Of a DNA stretch of 64,000 nucleotides, positions 24,011 to 38,390 are shown one piece after another (position 1 is the stretch's first letter; each line of letters opens with the position of its first letter). The notes below the pieces were generated by a model. It searched no databases and was not told the DNA's origin. It was given only the letters and a program-made list of their open reading frames with translations. This DNA comes from Panagrolaimus kolymaensis (taxonomy: Eukaryota > Nematoda > Chromadorea > Rhabditida > Panagrolaimidae): NCBI GenBank assembly GCA_028622995.1, contig JAJQJQ010000020.1:1240001-1304000 (forward strand), given 5' to 3'. The translations under genes and the position numbers were made by a program.

Positions 24011-27000
24011 AAAAAAACAGCTAAAATTTATTCTTCGGATCCTGTTCGACTTCAACGAATTCGTTCGATTAATTTACTAACTGTATTGCCTTTCTAGAGA
24101 TCCAATATTTCAGACAAATAAAAAAAATATATAAAAAAACCAGCTAAAATTTATTCTTCGGATCCTGTTCGACTTCAACGAATTCGTTCGATTAATTTAC
24201 TAACTGTATTGCCTTTCTAGAGATCCAATATTTCAGACAAATAAAAAAAATATATAAAAAAACCAGCTAAAATTTATTCTTCGGATCCTGTTCGACTTCA
24301 ACCAATTCGTTCGATTAATTTACTAACTGTATTGCCTTTAAAGAGGTCAAATGTTTAAGATAAAATTATTAGAAAAATATATAAAAAAACCAGCTAAAAT
24401 TTATTCTTCGGATCCTGTTCGACTTCAACCAATTCGTTCGATTAATTTACTAACTGTATTGCCTTTCAAGAGGTCAAATGTTTAAGATAAAATTATTAGA
24501 AAAATATTTAAAAAAAAAGCTAAAATTTATTCTTCGGATCCTGTTCGACTTCAACGAATTCGTTCGATTAATTTACTAACTGTATTGCCTTTCTAGAGAT
24601 CCAATATTTCAGACAAATAAAAAAAATATATAAAATAACCAGCTAAAATTTATTCTTCGGATCCTGTTCGACTTCAACCAATTCGTTCGATTAATTTACT
24701 AACTGTATTGCCTTTCAAGAGGTCAAATGTTTAAGATAAAATTATTAGAAAAATATTTAAAAAAAAAGCTAAAATTTATTCTTCGGATCCTGTTCGACTT
24801 CAACGAATTCGTTCGATTAATTTACTAACTGTATTGCCTTTCTAGAGATCCAATATTTCAGACAAATAAAAAAAATATATAAAATAACCAGCTAAAATTT
24901 ATTCTTCGGATCCTGTTCGACTTCAACCAATTCGTTCGATTAATTTACTAACTGTATTGCCTTTCTAGAGATCCAATATTTCAGACAAATAAAAAAAATA
25001 TATAAAAAAACCAGCTAAAATTTATTCTTCGGATCCTGTTCGACTTCAACCAATTCGTTCGATTAATTTACTAACTGTATTGCCTTTCAAGAGGTCAAAT
25101 GTTTAAGATAAAATTATTAGAAAAATATATAAAAAAACCAGCTAAAATTTATTCTTCGGATCCTGTTCGACTTCAACCAATTCGTTCGATTAATTTACTA
25201 ACTGTATTGCCTTTCAAGAGGTCAAATGTTTAAGATAAAATTATTAGAAAAATATTTAAAAAAACAGCTAAAATTTATTCTTCGGATACTGTTCGACTTC
25301 AACGAATTCGTTCGATTAATTTACTAACTGTATTGCCTTTCAAGAGGTCAAATGTTTAAGATAAAATTATTAGAAAAATATTTAAAAAAACAGCTAAAAT
25401 TTATTCTTCGGATCCTGTTCGACTTCAACGAATTCGTTCGATTAATTTACTAACTGTATTGCCTTTCTAGAGATCCAATATTTCAGACAAATAAAAAAAA
25501 TATATAAAAAAACCAGCTAAAATTTATTCTTCGGATCCTGTTCGACTTCAACCAATTCGTTCGATTAATTTACTAACTGTATTGCCTTTCAAGAGGTCAA
25601 ATGTTTAAGATAAAATTATTAGAAAAATATTTAAAAAAACAGCTAAAATTTATTCTTCGGATACTGTTCGACTTCAACGAATTCGTTCGATTAATTTACT
25701 AACTGTATTGCCTTTCAAGAGGTCAAATGTTTAAGATAAAATTATTAGAAAAATATTTAAAAAAACAGCTAAAATTTATTCTTCGGATCCTGTTCGACTT
25801 CAACGAATTCGTTCGATTAATTTACTAACTGTATTGCCTTTCTAGAGATCCAATATTTCAGACAAATAAAAAAAATATATAAAAAAACCAGCTAAAATTT
25901 ATTCTTCGGATCCTGTTCGACTTCAACCAATTCGTTCGATTAATTTACTAACTGTATTGCCTTTCAAGAGGTCAAATGTTTAAGATAAAATTATTAGAAA
26001 AATATTTAAAAAAACAGCTAAAATTTATTCTTCGGATCCTGTTCGACTTCAACGAATTCGTTCGATTAATTTACTAACTGTATTGCCTTTCTAGAGATCC
26101 AATATTTCAGACAAATAAAAAAAATATATAAAATAACCAGCTAAAATTTATTCTTCGGATCCTGTTCGACTTCAACCAATTCGTTCGATTAATTTACTAA
26201 CTGTATTGCCTTTCAAGAGGTCAAATGTTTAAGATAAAATTATTAGAAAAATATTTAAAAAAAAAGCTAAAATTTATTCTTCGGATCCTGTTCGACTTCA
26301 ACGAATTCGTTCGATTAATTTACTAACTGTATTGCCTTTCTAGAGATCCAATATTTCAGACAAATAAAAAAAATATATAAAATAACCAGCTAAAATTTAT
26401 TCTTCGGATCCTGTTCGACTTCAACGAATTCGTTCGATTAATTTACTAACTGTATTGCCTTTCTAGAGATCCAATATTTCAGACAAATAAAAAAAATATA
26501 TAAAAAAACCAGCTAAAATTTATTCTTCGGATCCTGTTCGACTTCAACCAATTCGTTCGATTAATTTACTAACTGTATTGCCTTTCAAGAGGTCAAATGT
26601 TTAAGATAAAATTATTAGAAAAATATTTAAAAAAACAGCTAAAATTTATTCTTCGGATACTGTTCGACTTCAACGAATTCGTTCGATTAATTTACTAACT
26701 GTATTGCCTTTCAAGAGGTCAAATGTTTAAGATAAAATTATTAGAAAAATATTTAAAAAAACAGCTAAAATTTATTCTTCGGATCCTGTTCGACTTCAAC
26801 GAATTCGTTCGATTAATTTACTAACTGTATTGCCTTTCTAGAGATCCAATATTTCAGACAAATAAAAAAAATATATAAAAAAACCAGCTAAAATTTATTC
26901 TTCGGATCCTGTTCGACTTCAACCAATTCGTTCGATTAATTTACTAACTGTATTGCCTTTCTAGAGATCCAATATTTCAGACAAATAAAAAAAATATATT

Positions 27001-28789
27001 AAAAAACCAGCTAAAATTTATTCTTCGGATCCTGTTCGACTTCAACCAATTCGTTCGATTAATTTACTAACTGTATTGCCTTTCAAGAGGTCAAATGTTT
27101 AAGATAAAATTATTAGAAAAATATTTAAAAAAACAGCTAAAATTTATTCTTCGGATCCTGTTCGACTTCAACGAATTCGTTCGATTAATTTACTAACTGT
27201 ATTGCCTTTCTAGAGATCCAATATTTCAGACAAATAAAAAAAATATATAAAAAAACCAGCTAAAATTTATTCTTCGGATCCTGTTCGACTTCAACCAATT
27301 CGTTCGATTAATTTACTAACTGTATTGCCTTTCAAGAGGTCAAATGTTTAAGATAAAATTATTAGAAAAATATATAAAAAAACCAGCTAAAATTTATTCT
27401 TCGGATCCTGTTCGACTTCAACCAATTCGTTCGATTAATTTACTAACTGTATTGCCTTTCAAGAGGTCAAATGTTTAAGATAAAATTATTAGAAAAATAT
27501 TTAAAAAAACAGCTAAAATTTATTCTTCGGATCCTGTTCGACTTCAACGAATTCGTTCGATTAATTTACTAACTGTATTGCCTTTCTAGAGATCCAATAT
27601 TTTAGACAAATAAAAAAAATATATAAAATAACCAGCTAAAATTTATTCTTCGGATCCTGTTCGACTTCAACCAATTCGTTCGATTAATTTACTAACTGTA
27701 TTGCCTTTCTAGAGATCCAATATTTCAGACAAATAAAAAAAATATATAAAAAAACCAGCTAAAATTTATTCTTCGGATCCTGTTCGACTTCAACCAATTC
27801 GTTCGATTAATTTACTAACTGTATTGCCTTTCAAGAGGTCAAATGTTTAAGATAAAATTATTAGAAAAATATATAAAAAAACCAGCTAAAATTTATTCTT
27901 CGGATCCTGTTCGACTTCAACCAATTCGTTCGATTAATTTACTAACTGTATTGCCTTTCAAGAGGTCAAATGTTTAAGATAAAATTATTAGAAAAATATT
28001 TAAAAAAACAGCTAAAATTTATTCTTCGGATACTGTTCGACTTCAACGAATTCGTTCGATTAATTTACTAACTGTATTGCCTTTTAAGAGGTCAAATGTT
28101 TAAGATAAAATTATTAGAAAAATATTTAAAAAAACAGCTAAAATTTATTCTTCGGATCCTGTTCGACTTCAACGAATTCGTTCGATTAATTTACTAACTG
28201 TATTGCCTTTCTAGAGATCCAATATTTCAGACAAATAAAAAAAATATATAAAAAAACCAGCTAAAATTTATTCTTCGGATCCTGTTCGACTTCAACCAAT
28301 TCGTTCGATTAATTTACTAACTGTATTGCCTTTCTAGAGATCCAATATTTCAGACAAATAAAAAAAATATATAAAAAAACCAGCTAAAATTTATTCTTCG
28401 GATCCTGTTCGACTTCAACCAATTCGTTCGATTAATTTACTAACTGTATTGCCTTTCAAGAGGTCAAATGTTTAAGATAAAATTATTAGAAAAATATTTA
28501 AAAAAACAGCTAAAATTTATTCTTCGGATCCTGTTCGACTTCAACGAATTCGTTCGATTAATTTACTAACTGTATTGCCTTTCTAGAGATCCAATATTTC
28601 AGACAAATAAAAAAAATATATAAAATAACCAGCTAAAATTTATTCTTCGGATCCTGTTCGACTTCAACCAATTCGTTCGATTAATTTACTAACTGTATTG
28701 CCTTTCTAGAGATCCAATATTTCAGACAAATAAAAAAAATATATAAAAAAACCAGCTAAAATTTATACTTCGGATCCTGTTCGACTTCA

Positions 28790-30380
28790 ACCAATTCGTT
28801 CGATTAATTTACTAACTGTATTGCCTTTCTAGAGATCCAATATTTCAGACAAATAAAAAAAATATATAAAAAAACCAGCTAAAATTTATTCTTCGGATCC
28901 TGTTCGACTTCAACCAATTCGTTCGATTAATTTACTAACTGTATTGCCTTTCTAGAGATCCAATATTTCAGACAAATAAAAAAAATATATAAAAAAACCA
29001 GCTAAAATTTATTCTTCGGATCCTGTTCGACTTCAACCAATTCGTTCGATTAATTTACTAACTGTATTGCCTTTCAAGAGGTCAAATGTTTAAGATAAAA
29101 TTATTAGAAAAATATTTAAAAAAACAGCTAAAATTTATTCTTCGGATCCTGTTCGACTTCAACGAATTCGTTCGATTAATTTACTAACTGTATTGCCTTT
29201 CTAGAGATCCAATATTTCAGACAAATAAAAAAAATATATAAAAAAACCAGCTAAAATTTATTCTTCGGATCCTGTTCGACTTCAACCAATTCGTTCGATT
29301 AATTTACTAACTGTATTGCCTTTCAAGAGGTCAAATGTTTAAGATAAAATTATTAGAAAAATATTTAAAAAAACAGCTAAAATTTATTCTTCGGATACTG
29401 TTCGACTTCAACGAATTCGTTCGATTAATTTACTAACTGTATTGCCTTTCTAGAGATCCAATATTTCAGACAAATAAAAAAAATATATAAAAAAACCAGC
29501 TAAAATTTATTCTTCGGATCCTGTTCGACTTCAACCAATTCGTTCGATTAATTTACTAACTGTATTGCCTTTCAAGAGGTCAAATGTTTAAGATAAAATT
29601 ATTAGAAAAATATTTAAAAAAACAGCTAAAATTTATTCTTCGGATACTGTTCGACTTCAACGAATTCGTTCGATTAATTTACTAACTGTATTGCCTTTCT
29701 AGAGATCCAATATTTCAGACAAATAAAAAAAATATATAAAAAAACCAGCTAAAATTTATTCTTCGGATCCTGTTCGACTTCAACCAATTCGTTCGATTAA
29801 TTTACTAACTGTATTGCCTTTCAAGAGGTCAAATGTTTAAGATAAAATTATTAGAAAAATATTTAAAAAAACAGCTAAAATTTATTCTTCGGATACTGTT
29901 CGACTTCAACGAATTCGTTCGATTAATTTACTAACTGTATTGCCTTTCTAGAGATCCAATATTTCAGACAAATAAAAAAAATATATAAAAAAACCAGCTA
30001 AAATTTATTCTTCGGATCCTGTTCGACTTCAACCAATTCGTTCGATTAATTTACTAACTGTATTGCCTTTCTAGAGGTCAAATGTTTAAGATAAAATTAT
30101 TAGAAAAATATTTAAAAAAACAGCTAAAATTTATTCTTCGGATACTGTTCGACTTCAACGAATTCGTTCGATTATTTTACTAACTGTATTGCCTTTCAAG
30201 AGGTCAAATGTTTAAGATAAAATTATTAGAAAAATATATAAAAAAACCAGCTAAAATTTATTCTTCGGATCCTGTTCGACTTCAACCAATTCGTTCGATT
30301 AATTTACTAACTGTATTGCCTTTCAAGAGGTCAAATGTTTAAGATAAAATTATTAGAAAAATATTTAAAAAAACAGCTAA
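28790..30380. repeat. Segment of block 2 with 1,368-bp net gain
   Basis: Between 'tacttcgg' (28,766) and a shared gatact (30,394) block 2 has 1,628 bp, where block 1 has 260 bp (17,071 to 17,331). The gain of 1,368 bp equals 11 monomers. It contains extra cc/B monomers followed by a 249-bp dimer amplification. Its right end contains a hybrid linker start 'ctagaggtcaaatg' near 30,071, with a B first base and A remainder, and a core with 'cgattattttac' near 30,170. The latter change is also found near 17,111 in block 1, at another place in the pattern. Confidence 0.8.
29248..30247. repeat. 249-bp dimer tandem (cc/A plus gatact cg/B), about four units
   Basis: The dimers start at 29,248, 29,497, 29,746 and 29,995, and 'gatact' lies at 29,394, 29,643, 29,892 and 30,141, each 249 bp (126+123) apart. 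The fourth unit is altered: its first linker is the ctagaggtc hybrid and its second monomer ends in A'. A cc/A plus cg/B dimer with gatcct stands just before the run, suggesting where the amplification began. Confidence 0.88.
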
Positions 30381-32855
30381 AATTTATTCTTCGGATACTG
30401 TTCGACTTCAACGAATTCGTTCGATTAATTTACTAACTGTATTGCCTTTCTAGAGATCCAATATTTCAGACAAATAAAAAAAATATATAAAAAAACCAGC
30501 TAAAATTTATTCTTCGGATCCTGTTCGACTTCAACCAATTCGTTCGATTAATTTACTAACTGTATTGCCTTTCTAGAGATCCAATATTTCAGACAAATAA
30601 AAAAAATATATAAAAAAACCAGCTAAAATTTATTCTTCGGATCCTGTTCGACTTCAACCAATTCGTTCGATTAATTTACTAACTGTATTGCCTTTCAAGA
30701 GGTCAAATGTTTAAGATAAAATTATTAGAAAAATATTTAAAAAAACAGCTAAAATTTATTCTTCGGATCCTGTTCGACTTCAACGAATTCGTTCGATTAA
30801 TTTACTAACTGTATTGCCTTTCTAGAGATCCAATATTTCAGACAAATAAAAAAAATATATAAAATAACCAGCTAAAATTTATTCTTCGGATCCTGTTCGA
30901 CTTCAACCAATTCGTTCGATTAATTTACTAACTGTATTGCCTTTCTAGAGATCCAATATTTCAGACAAATAAAAAAAATATATAAAAAAACCAGCTAAAA
31001 TTTATTCTTCGGATCCTGTTCGACTTCAACCAATTCGTTCGATTAATTTACTAACTGTATTGCCTTTCTAGAGATCCAATATTTCAGACAAATAAAAAAA
31101 ATATATAAAAAAACCAGCTAAAATTTATTCTTCGGATCCTGTTCGACTTCAACCAATTCGTTCGATTAATTTACTAACTGTATTGCCTTTCAAGAGGTCA
31201 AATGTTTAAGATAAAATTATTAGAAAAATATTTAAAAAAACAGCTAAAATTTATTCTTCGGATCCTGTTCGACTTCAACGAATTCGTTCGATTAATTTAC
31301 TAACTGTATTGCCTTTCTAGAGATCCAATATTTCAGACAAATAAAAAAAATATATAAAATAACCAGCTAAAATTTATTCTTCGGATCCTGTTCGACTTCA
31401 ACCAATTCGTTCGATTAATTTACTAACTGTATTGCCTTTCTAGAGATCCAATATTTCAGACAAATAAAAAAAATATATAAAAAAACCAGCTAAAATTTAT
31501 TCTTCGGATCCTGTTCGACTTCAACCAATTCGTTCGATTAATTTACTAACTGTATTGCCTTTCAAGAGGTCAAATGTTTAAGATAAAATTATTTGAAAAA
31601 TATTTAAAAAAACAGCTAAAATTTATTCTTCGGATCCTGTTCGACTTCAACGAATTCGTTCGATTAATTTACTAACTGTATTGCCTTTCTAGAGATCCAA
31701 TATTTCAGACAAATAAAAAAAATATATAAAATAACCAGCTAAAATTTATTCTTCGGATCCTGTTCGACTTCAACCAATTCGTTCGATTAATTTACTAACT
31801 GTATTGCCTTTCTAGAGATCCAATATTTCAGACAAATAAAAAAAATATATAAAAAAACCAGCTAAAATTTATTCTTCGGATCCTGTTCGACTTCAACCAA
31901 TTCGTTCGATTAATATACTAACTGTATTGCCTTTCAAGAGGTCAAATGTTTAAGATAAAATTATTAGAAAAATATTTAAAAAAACAGCTAAAATTTATTC
32001 TTCGGATCCTGTTCGACTTCAACCAATTCGTTCGATTAATATACTAACTGTATTGCCTTTCAAGAGGTCAAATGTTTAAGATAAAATTATTAGAAAAATA
32101 TTTAAAAAAACAGCTAAAATTTATTCTTCGGATCCTGTTCGACTTCAACGAATTCGTTCGATTAATTTACTAACTGTATTGCCTTTCTAGAGATCCAATA
32201 TTTCAGACAAATAAAAAAAATATATAAAATAACCAGCTAAAATTTATTCTTCGGATCCTGTTCGACTTCAACCAATTCGTTCGATTAATTTACTAACTGT
32301 ATTGCCTTTCTAGAGATCCAATATTTCAGACAAATAAAAAAAATATATAAAATAACCAGCTAAAATTTATTCTTCGGATCCTGTTCGACTTCAACCAATT
32401 CGTTCGATTAATTTACTAACTGTATTGCCTTTCTAGAGATCCAATATTTCAGACAAATAAAAAAAATATATAAAATAACCAGCTAAAATTTATTCTTCGG
32501 ATCCTGTTCGACTTCAACCAATTCGTTCGATTAATATACTAACTGTATTGCCTTTCAAGAGGTCAAATGTTTAAGATAAAATTATTAGAAAAATATATAA
32601 AAAAACCAGCTAAATTTTATTCTTCGGATCCTGTTCGACTTCAACCAATTCGTTCGATTAATATACTAACTGTATTGCCTTTCAAGAGGTCAAATGTTTA
32701 AGATAAAATTATTAGAAAAATATTTAAAAAAACAGCTAAAATTTATTCTTCGGATCCTGTTCGACTTCAACGAATTCGTTCGATTAATTTACTAACTGTA
32801 TTGCCTTTCTAGAGATCCAATATTTCAGACAAATAAAAAAAATATATAAAATAAC

Positions 32856-35587
32856 CAGCTAAAATTTATTCTTCGGATCCTGTTCGACTTCAACCAATTC
32901 GTTCGATTAATTTACTAACTGTATTGCCTTTCTAGAGATCCAATATTTCAGACAAATAAAAAAAATATATAAAAAAACCAGCTAAAATTTATTCTTCGGA
33001 TCCTGTTCGACTTCAACCAATTCGTTCGATTAATTTACTAACTGTATTGCCTTTCTAGAGATCCAATATTTCAGACAAATAAAAAAAATATATAAAATAA
33101 CCAGCTAAAATTTATTCTTCGGATCCTGTTCGACTTCAACCAATTCGTTCGATTAATTTACTAACTGTATTGCCTTTCTAGAGATCCAATATTTCAGACA
33201 AATAAAAAAAATATATAAAAAAACCAGCTAAAATTTATTCTTCGGATCCTGTTCGACTTCAACCAATTCGTTCGATTAATTTACTAACTGTATTGCCTTT
33301 CAAGAGGTCAAATGTTTAAGATAAAATTATTAGAAAAATATTTAAAAAAACAGCTAAAATTTATTCTTCGGATCCTGTTCGACTTCAACGAATTCGTTCG
33401 ATTAATTTACTAACTGTATTGCCTTTCTAGAGATCCAATATTTCAGACAAATAAAAAAAATATATAAAATAACCAGCTAAAATTTATTCTTCGGACCCTG
33501 TTCGACTTCAACGAATTCGTTCGATTAATTTACTAACTGTATTGCCTTTCTAGAGATCCAATATTTCAGACAAATAAAAAAAATATATAAAAAAACCAGC
33601 TAAAATTTATTCTTCGGATCCTGTTCGACTTCAACCAATTCGTTCGATTAATTTACTAACTGTATTGCCTTTCAAGAGGTCAAATGTTTAAGATAAAATT
33701 ATTTGAAAAATATTTAAAAAAACAGCTAAAATTTATTCTTCGGATCCTGTTCGACTTCAACGAATTCGTTCGATTAATTTACTAACTGTATTGCCTTTCT
33801 AGAGATCCAATATTTCAGACAAATAAAAAAAATATATAAAAAAACCAGCTAAAATTTATTCTTCGGATCCTGTTCGACTTCAACCAATTCGTTCGATTAA
33901 TTTACTAACTGTATTGCCTTTCAAGAGGTCAAATGTTTAAGATAAAATTATTAGAAAAATATATAAAAAAAACAGCTAAATTTTATTCTTCGGATCCTGT
34001 TCGACTTCAACCAATTCGTTCGATTAATTTACTAACTGTATTGCCTTTCTAGAGATCCAATATTTCAAACAAATAAAAAAAATATATAAAATAACCAGCT
34101 AAAATTTATTCTTCGGATCCTGTTCGACTTCAACCAATTCGTTCGATTAATTCACTAACTGTATTGCCTTTCTAGAGATCCAATATTTCAGACAAATAAA
34201 AAAAATATATAAAAAAACCAGCTAAAATTTATTCTTCGGATCCTGTTCGACTTCAACCAATTCGTTCGATTAATTTACTAACTGTATTGCCTTTCAAGAG
34301 GTCAAATGTTTAAGATAAAATTATTTGAAAAATATTTAAAAAAACAGCTAAAATTTATTCTTCGGATCCTGTTCGACTTCAACGAATTCGTTCGATTAAT
34401 TTACTAACTGTATTGCCTTTCTAGAGATCCAATATTTCAGACAAATAAAAAAAATATATAAAATAACCAGCTAAAATTTATTCTTCGGATCCTGTTCGAC
34501 TTCAACCAATTCGTTCGATTAATTTACTAACTGTATTGCCTTTCTAGAGATCCAATATTTCAGACAAATAAAAAAAATATATAAAAAAACCAGCTAAAAT
34601 TTATTCTTCGGATCCTGTTCGACTTCAACAAATTCGTTTGATTAATTTACTAACTGTATTGCCTTTCTAGAGATCCAATATTTCAGACAAATAAAAAAAA
34701 TATATAAAAAAACCAGCTAAAATTTATTCTTCGGATCCTGTTCGACTTCAACCAATTCGTTCGATTAATTTACTAACTGTATTGCCTTTCTAGAGATCCA
34801 ATATTTCAGACAAATAAAAAAAATATATAAAAAAACCAGCTAAAATTTATTCTTCGGATCCTGTTCGACTTCAACCAATTCGTTCGATTAATTTACTAAC
34901 TGTATTGCCTTTCAAGAGGTCAAATGTTTAAGATAAAATTATTAGAAAAATATTTAAAAAAACAGCTAAAATTTATTCTTCGGATCCTGTACGACTTCAA
35001 CCAATTCGTTCGATTAATTTACTAACTGTATTGCCTTTCTAGAGATCCAATATTTCAGACAAATAAAAAAAATATATAAAAAAACCAGCTAAAATTTATT
35101 CTTCGGATCCTGTTCGACTTCAACCAATTCGTTCGATTAATTTACTAACTGTATTGCCTTTCAAGAGGTCAAATGTTTAAGATAAAATTATTAGAAAAAT
35201 ATTTAAAAAAACAGCTAAAATTTATTCTTCGGATCCTGTTCGACTTCAACGAATTCGTTCGATTAATTTACTAACTGTATTGCCTTTCTAGAGATCCAAT
35301 ATTTCAGACAAATAAAAAAAATATATAAAAAAACCAGCTAAAATTTATTCTTCGGATCCTGTTCGACTTCAACGAATTCGTTCGATTAATTTACTAACTG
35401 TATTGCCTTTCAAGAGGTCAAATGTTTAAGATAAAATTATTAGAAAAATATATAAAAAAACCAGCTAAATTTTATTCTTCGGATCCTGTTCGACTTCAAC
35501 CAATTCGTTCGATTAATTTACTAACTGTATTGCCTTTCAAGAGGTCAAATGTTTAAGATAAAATTATTAGAAAAATATTTAAAAAAA
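32856..35587. repeat. Mosaic segment between HOR domains with private mutations
   Basis: After the end of block 2 the monomers reuse the style of 17.8-19.9 kb (ataacc ends and tttgaaaaat linkers near 33,705 and 34,325) but in no order I could match as a full copy. Private changes include 'cggaccctg' near 33,493, 'tttcaaacaaat' near 34,065, 'attcactaac' near 34,150, 'caacaaattcgtttg' near 34,626 and 'gtacgac' near 34,989. The density of single-copy changes is higher than in the blocks to either side, consistent with a boundary that exchanges less. Confidence 0.65.
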
Positions 35588-38390
35588 CAGCTAAAATTTA
35601 TTCTTCGGATCCTGTTCGACTTCAACGAATTCGTTCGATTAATTTACTAACTGTATTGCCTTTCTAGAGATCCAATATTTCAGACAAATAAAAAAAATAT
35701 ATAAAAAAACCAGCTAAAATTTATTCTTCGGATCCTGTTCGACTTCAACGAATTCGTTCGATTAATTTACTAACTGTATTGCCTTTCTAGAGATCCAATA
35801 TTTCAGACAAATAAAAAAAATATATAAAAAAACCAGCTAAAATTTATTCTTCGGATCCTGTTCGACTTCAACCAATTCGTTCGATTAATTTACTAACTGT
35901 ATTGCCTTTCAAGAGGTCAAATGTTTAAGATAAAATTATTAGAAAAATATATAAAAAAACCAGCTAAAATTTATTCTTCGGATCCTGTTCGACTTCAACC
36001 AATTCGTTCGATTAATTTACTAACTGTATTGCCTTTCAAGAGGTCAAATGTTTAAGATAAAATTATTAGAAAAATATATAAAAAAACCAGCTAAAATTTA
36101 TTCTTCGGATCCTGTTCGACTTCAACCAATTCGTTCGATTAATTTACTAACTGTATTGCCTTTCAAGAGGTCAAATGTTTAAGATAAAATTATTAGAAAA
36201 ATATTTAAAAAAACAGCTAAAATTTATTCTTCGGATCCTGTTCGACTTCAACGAATTCGTTCGATTAATTTACTAACTGTATTGCCTTTCTAGAGATCCA
36301 ATATTTCAGACAAATAAAAAAAATATATAAAAAAACCAGCTAAAATTTATTCTTCGGATCCTGTTCGACTTCAACCAGTTCGTTCGATTAGTTTACTAAC
36401 TGTATTGCCTTTCTAGAGATCCAATATTTCAGACAAATAAAATATATATATAAAAAAACCAGCTAAAATTTATTCTTCGGATCCTGTTCGACTTCAACCA
36501 ATTCGTTCGATTAATTTACTAACTGTATTGCCTTTCAAGTGGTCAAATGTTTAAGATAAAATTATTAGAAAAATATTTAAAAAAACAGCTAAAATTTATT
36601 CTTCGGATCCTGTTCGACTTCAACGAATTCGTTCGATTAATTTACTAACTGTATTGCCTTTCTAGAGATCCAATATTTCAGACAAATAAAAAAAATATAT
36701 AAAAAAACCAGCTAAAATTTATTCTTCGGATCCTGTTCGACTTCAACCAATTCGTTCGATTAATTTACTAACTGTATTGCCTTTCTAGAGATCCAATATT
36801 TCAGACAAATAAAAAAAATATATAAAAAAACCAGCTAAAATTTATTCTTCGGATCCTGTTCGACTTCAACCAATTCGTTCGATTAATTTACTAACTGTAT
36901 TGCCTTTCTAGAGATCCAATATTTCAGACAAATAAAAAAAATATATAAAAAAACCAGCTAAAATTTATTCTTCGGATCCTGTTCGACTTCAACGAATTCG
37001 TTCGATTAATTTACTAACTGTATTGCCTTTCTAGAGATCCAATATTTCAGACAAATAAAAAAAATATATAAAAAAACCAGCTAAAATTTATTCTTCGGAT
37101 CCTGTTCGACTTCAACGAATTCGTTCGATTAATTTACTAACTGTATTGCCTTTCTAGAGATCCAATATTTCAGACAAATAAAAAAAATATATAAAAAAAC
37201 CAGCTAAAATTTATTCTTCGGATCCTGTTCGACTTCAACGAATTCGTTCGATTAATTTACTAACTGTATTGCCTTTCTAGAGATCCAATATTTCAGACAA
37301 ATAAAAAAAATATATAAAAAAACCAGCTAAAATTTATTCTTCGGATCCTGTTCGACTTCAACCAATTCGTTCGATTAATTTACTAACTGTATTGCCTTTC
37401 AAGAGGTCAAATGTTTAAGATAAAATTATTAGAAAAATATATAAAAAAACCAGCTAAAATTTATTCTTCGGATCCTGTTCGACTTCAACCAATTCGTTCG
37501 ATTAATTTACTAACTGTATTGCCTTTCAAGAGGTCAAATGTTTAAGATAAAATTATTAGAAAAATATATAAAAAAACCAGCTAAAATTTATTCTTCGGAT
37601 CCTGTTCGACTTCAACCAATTCGTTCGATTAATTTACTAACTGTATTGCCTTTCAAGAGGTCAAATGTTTAAGATAAAATTATTAGAAAAATATTTAAAA
37701 AAACAGCTAAAATTTATTCTTCGGATCCTGTTCGACTTCAACGAATTCGTTCGATTAATTTACTAACTGTATTGCCTTTCTAGAGATCCAATATTTCAGA
37801 CAAATAAAAAAAATATATAAAAAAACCAGCTAAAATTTATTCTTCGGATCCTGTTCGACTTCAACCAGTTCGTTCGATTAGTTTACTAACTGTATTGCCT
37901 TTCTAGAGATCCAATATTTCAGACAAATAAAATATATATATAAAAAAACCAGCTAAAATTTATTCTTCGGATCCTGTTCGACTTCAACCAATTCGTTCGA
38001 TTAATTTACTAACTGTATTGCCTTTCAAGTGGTCAAATGTTTAAGATAAAATTATTAGAAAAATATTTAAAAAAACAGCTAAAATTTATTCTTCGGATCC
38101 TGTTCGACTTCAACGAATTCGTTCGATTAATTTACTAACTGTATTGCCTTTCTAGAGATCCAATATTTCAGACAAATAAAAAAAATATATAAAAAAACCA
38201 GCTAAAATTTATTCTTCGGATCCTGTTCGACTTCAACCAATTCGTTCGATTAATTTACTAACTGTATTGCCTTTCTAGAGATCCAATATTTCAGACAAAT
38301 AAAAAAAATATATAAAAAAACCAGCTAAAATTTATTCTTCGGATCCTGTTCGACTTCAACCAATTCGTTCGATTAATTTACTAACTGTAT
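35588..38390. repeat. 1,490-bp HOR (12 monomers), about 1.9 copies
   Basis: The marker monomer with 'tcaaccagttcgttcgattagtt' changes and a tatatatata linker lies at 36,371 and again at 37,861. The 'ttcaagtggtc' linker follows it at about 36,537 and 38,027, giving a period of 1,490 bp. Copy 1 is 35,588-37,077. Copy 2 starts at 37,078 and matches until about 38,390, where a cc/A linker stands in place of cc/B. The left edge is set by an A linker before 35,588 against a B linker before 37,078. Confidence 0.88.

Larger units (their letters stand above)
19916..32855. repeat. Higher-order repeat block, copy 2 (12,940 bp)
   Basis: Tandem second copy of 8,098-19,915. The offset to copy 1 runs 11,818, then 11,695, then 13,063, then 12,940. 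That corresponds to loss of one 123-bp monomer near 22.7 kb, gain of 1,368 bp at about 28.8-30.2 kb, and loss of one 123-bp monomer near 31.8 kb; these sum exactly to the length difference. The only substitutions I noticed between copies are at about 9,950 ('aaatcatat' in copy 1 only) and about 28,084 ('cttttaagag' in copy 2 only). The copies are therefore very recent, yet the indels make an assembly duplication unlikely. Confidence 0.9.
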
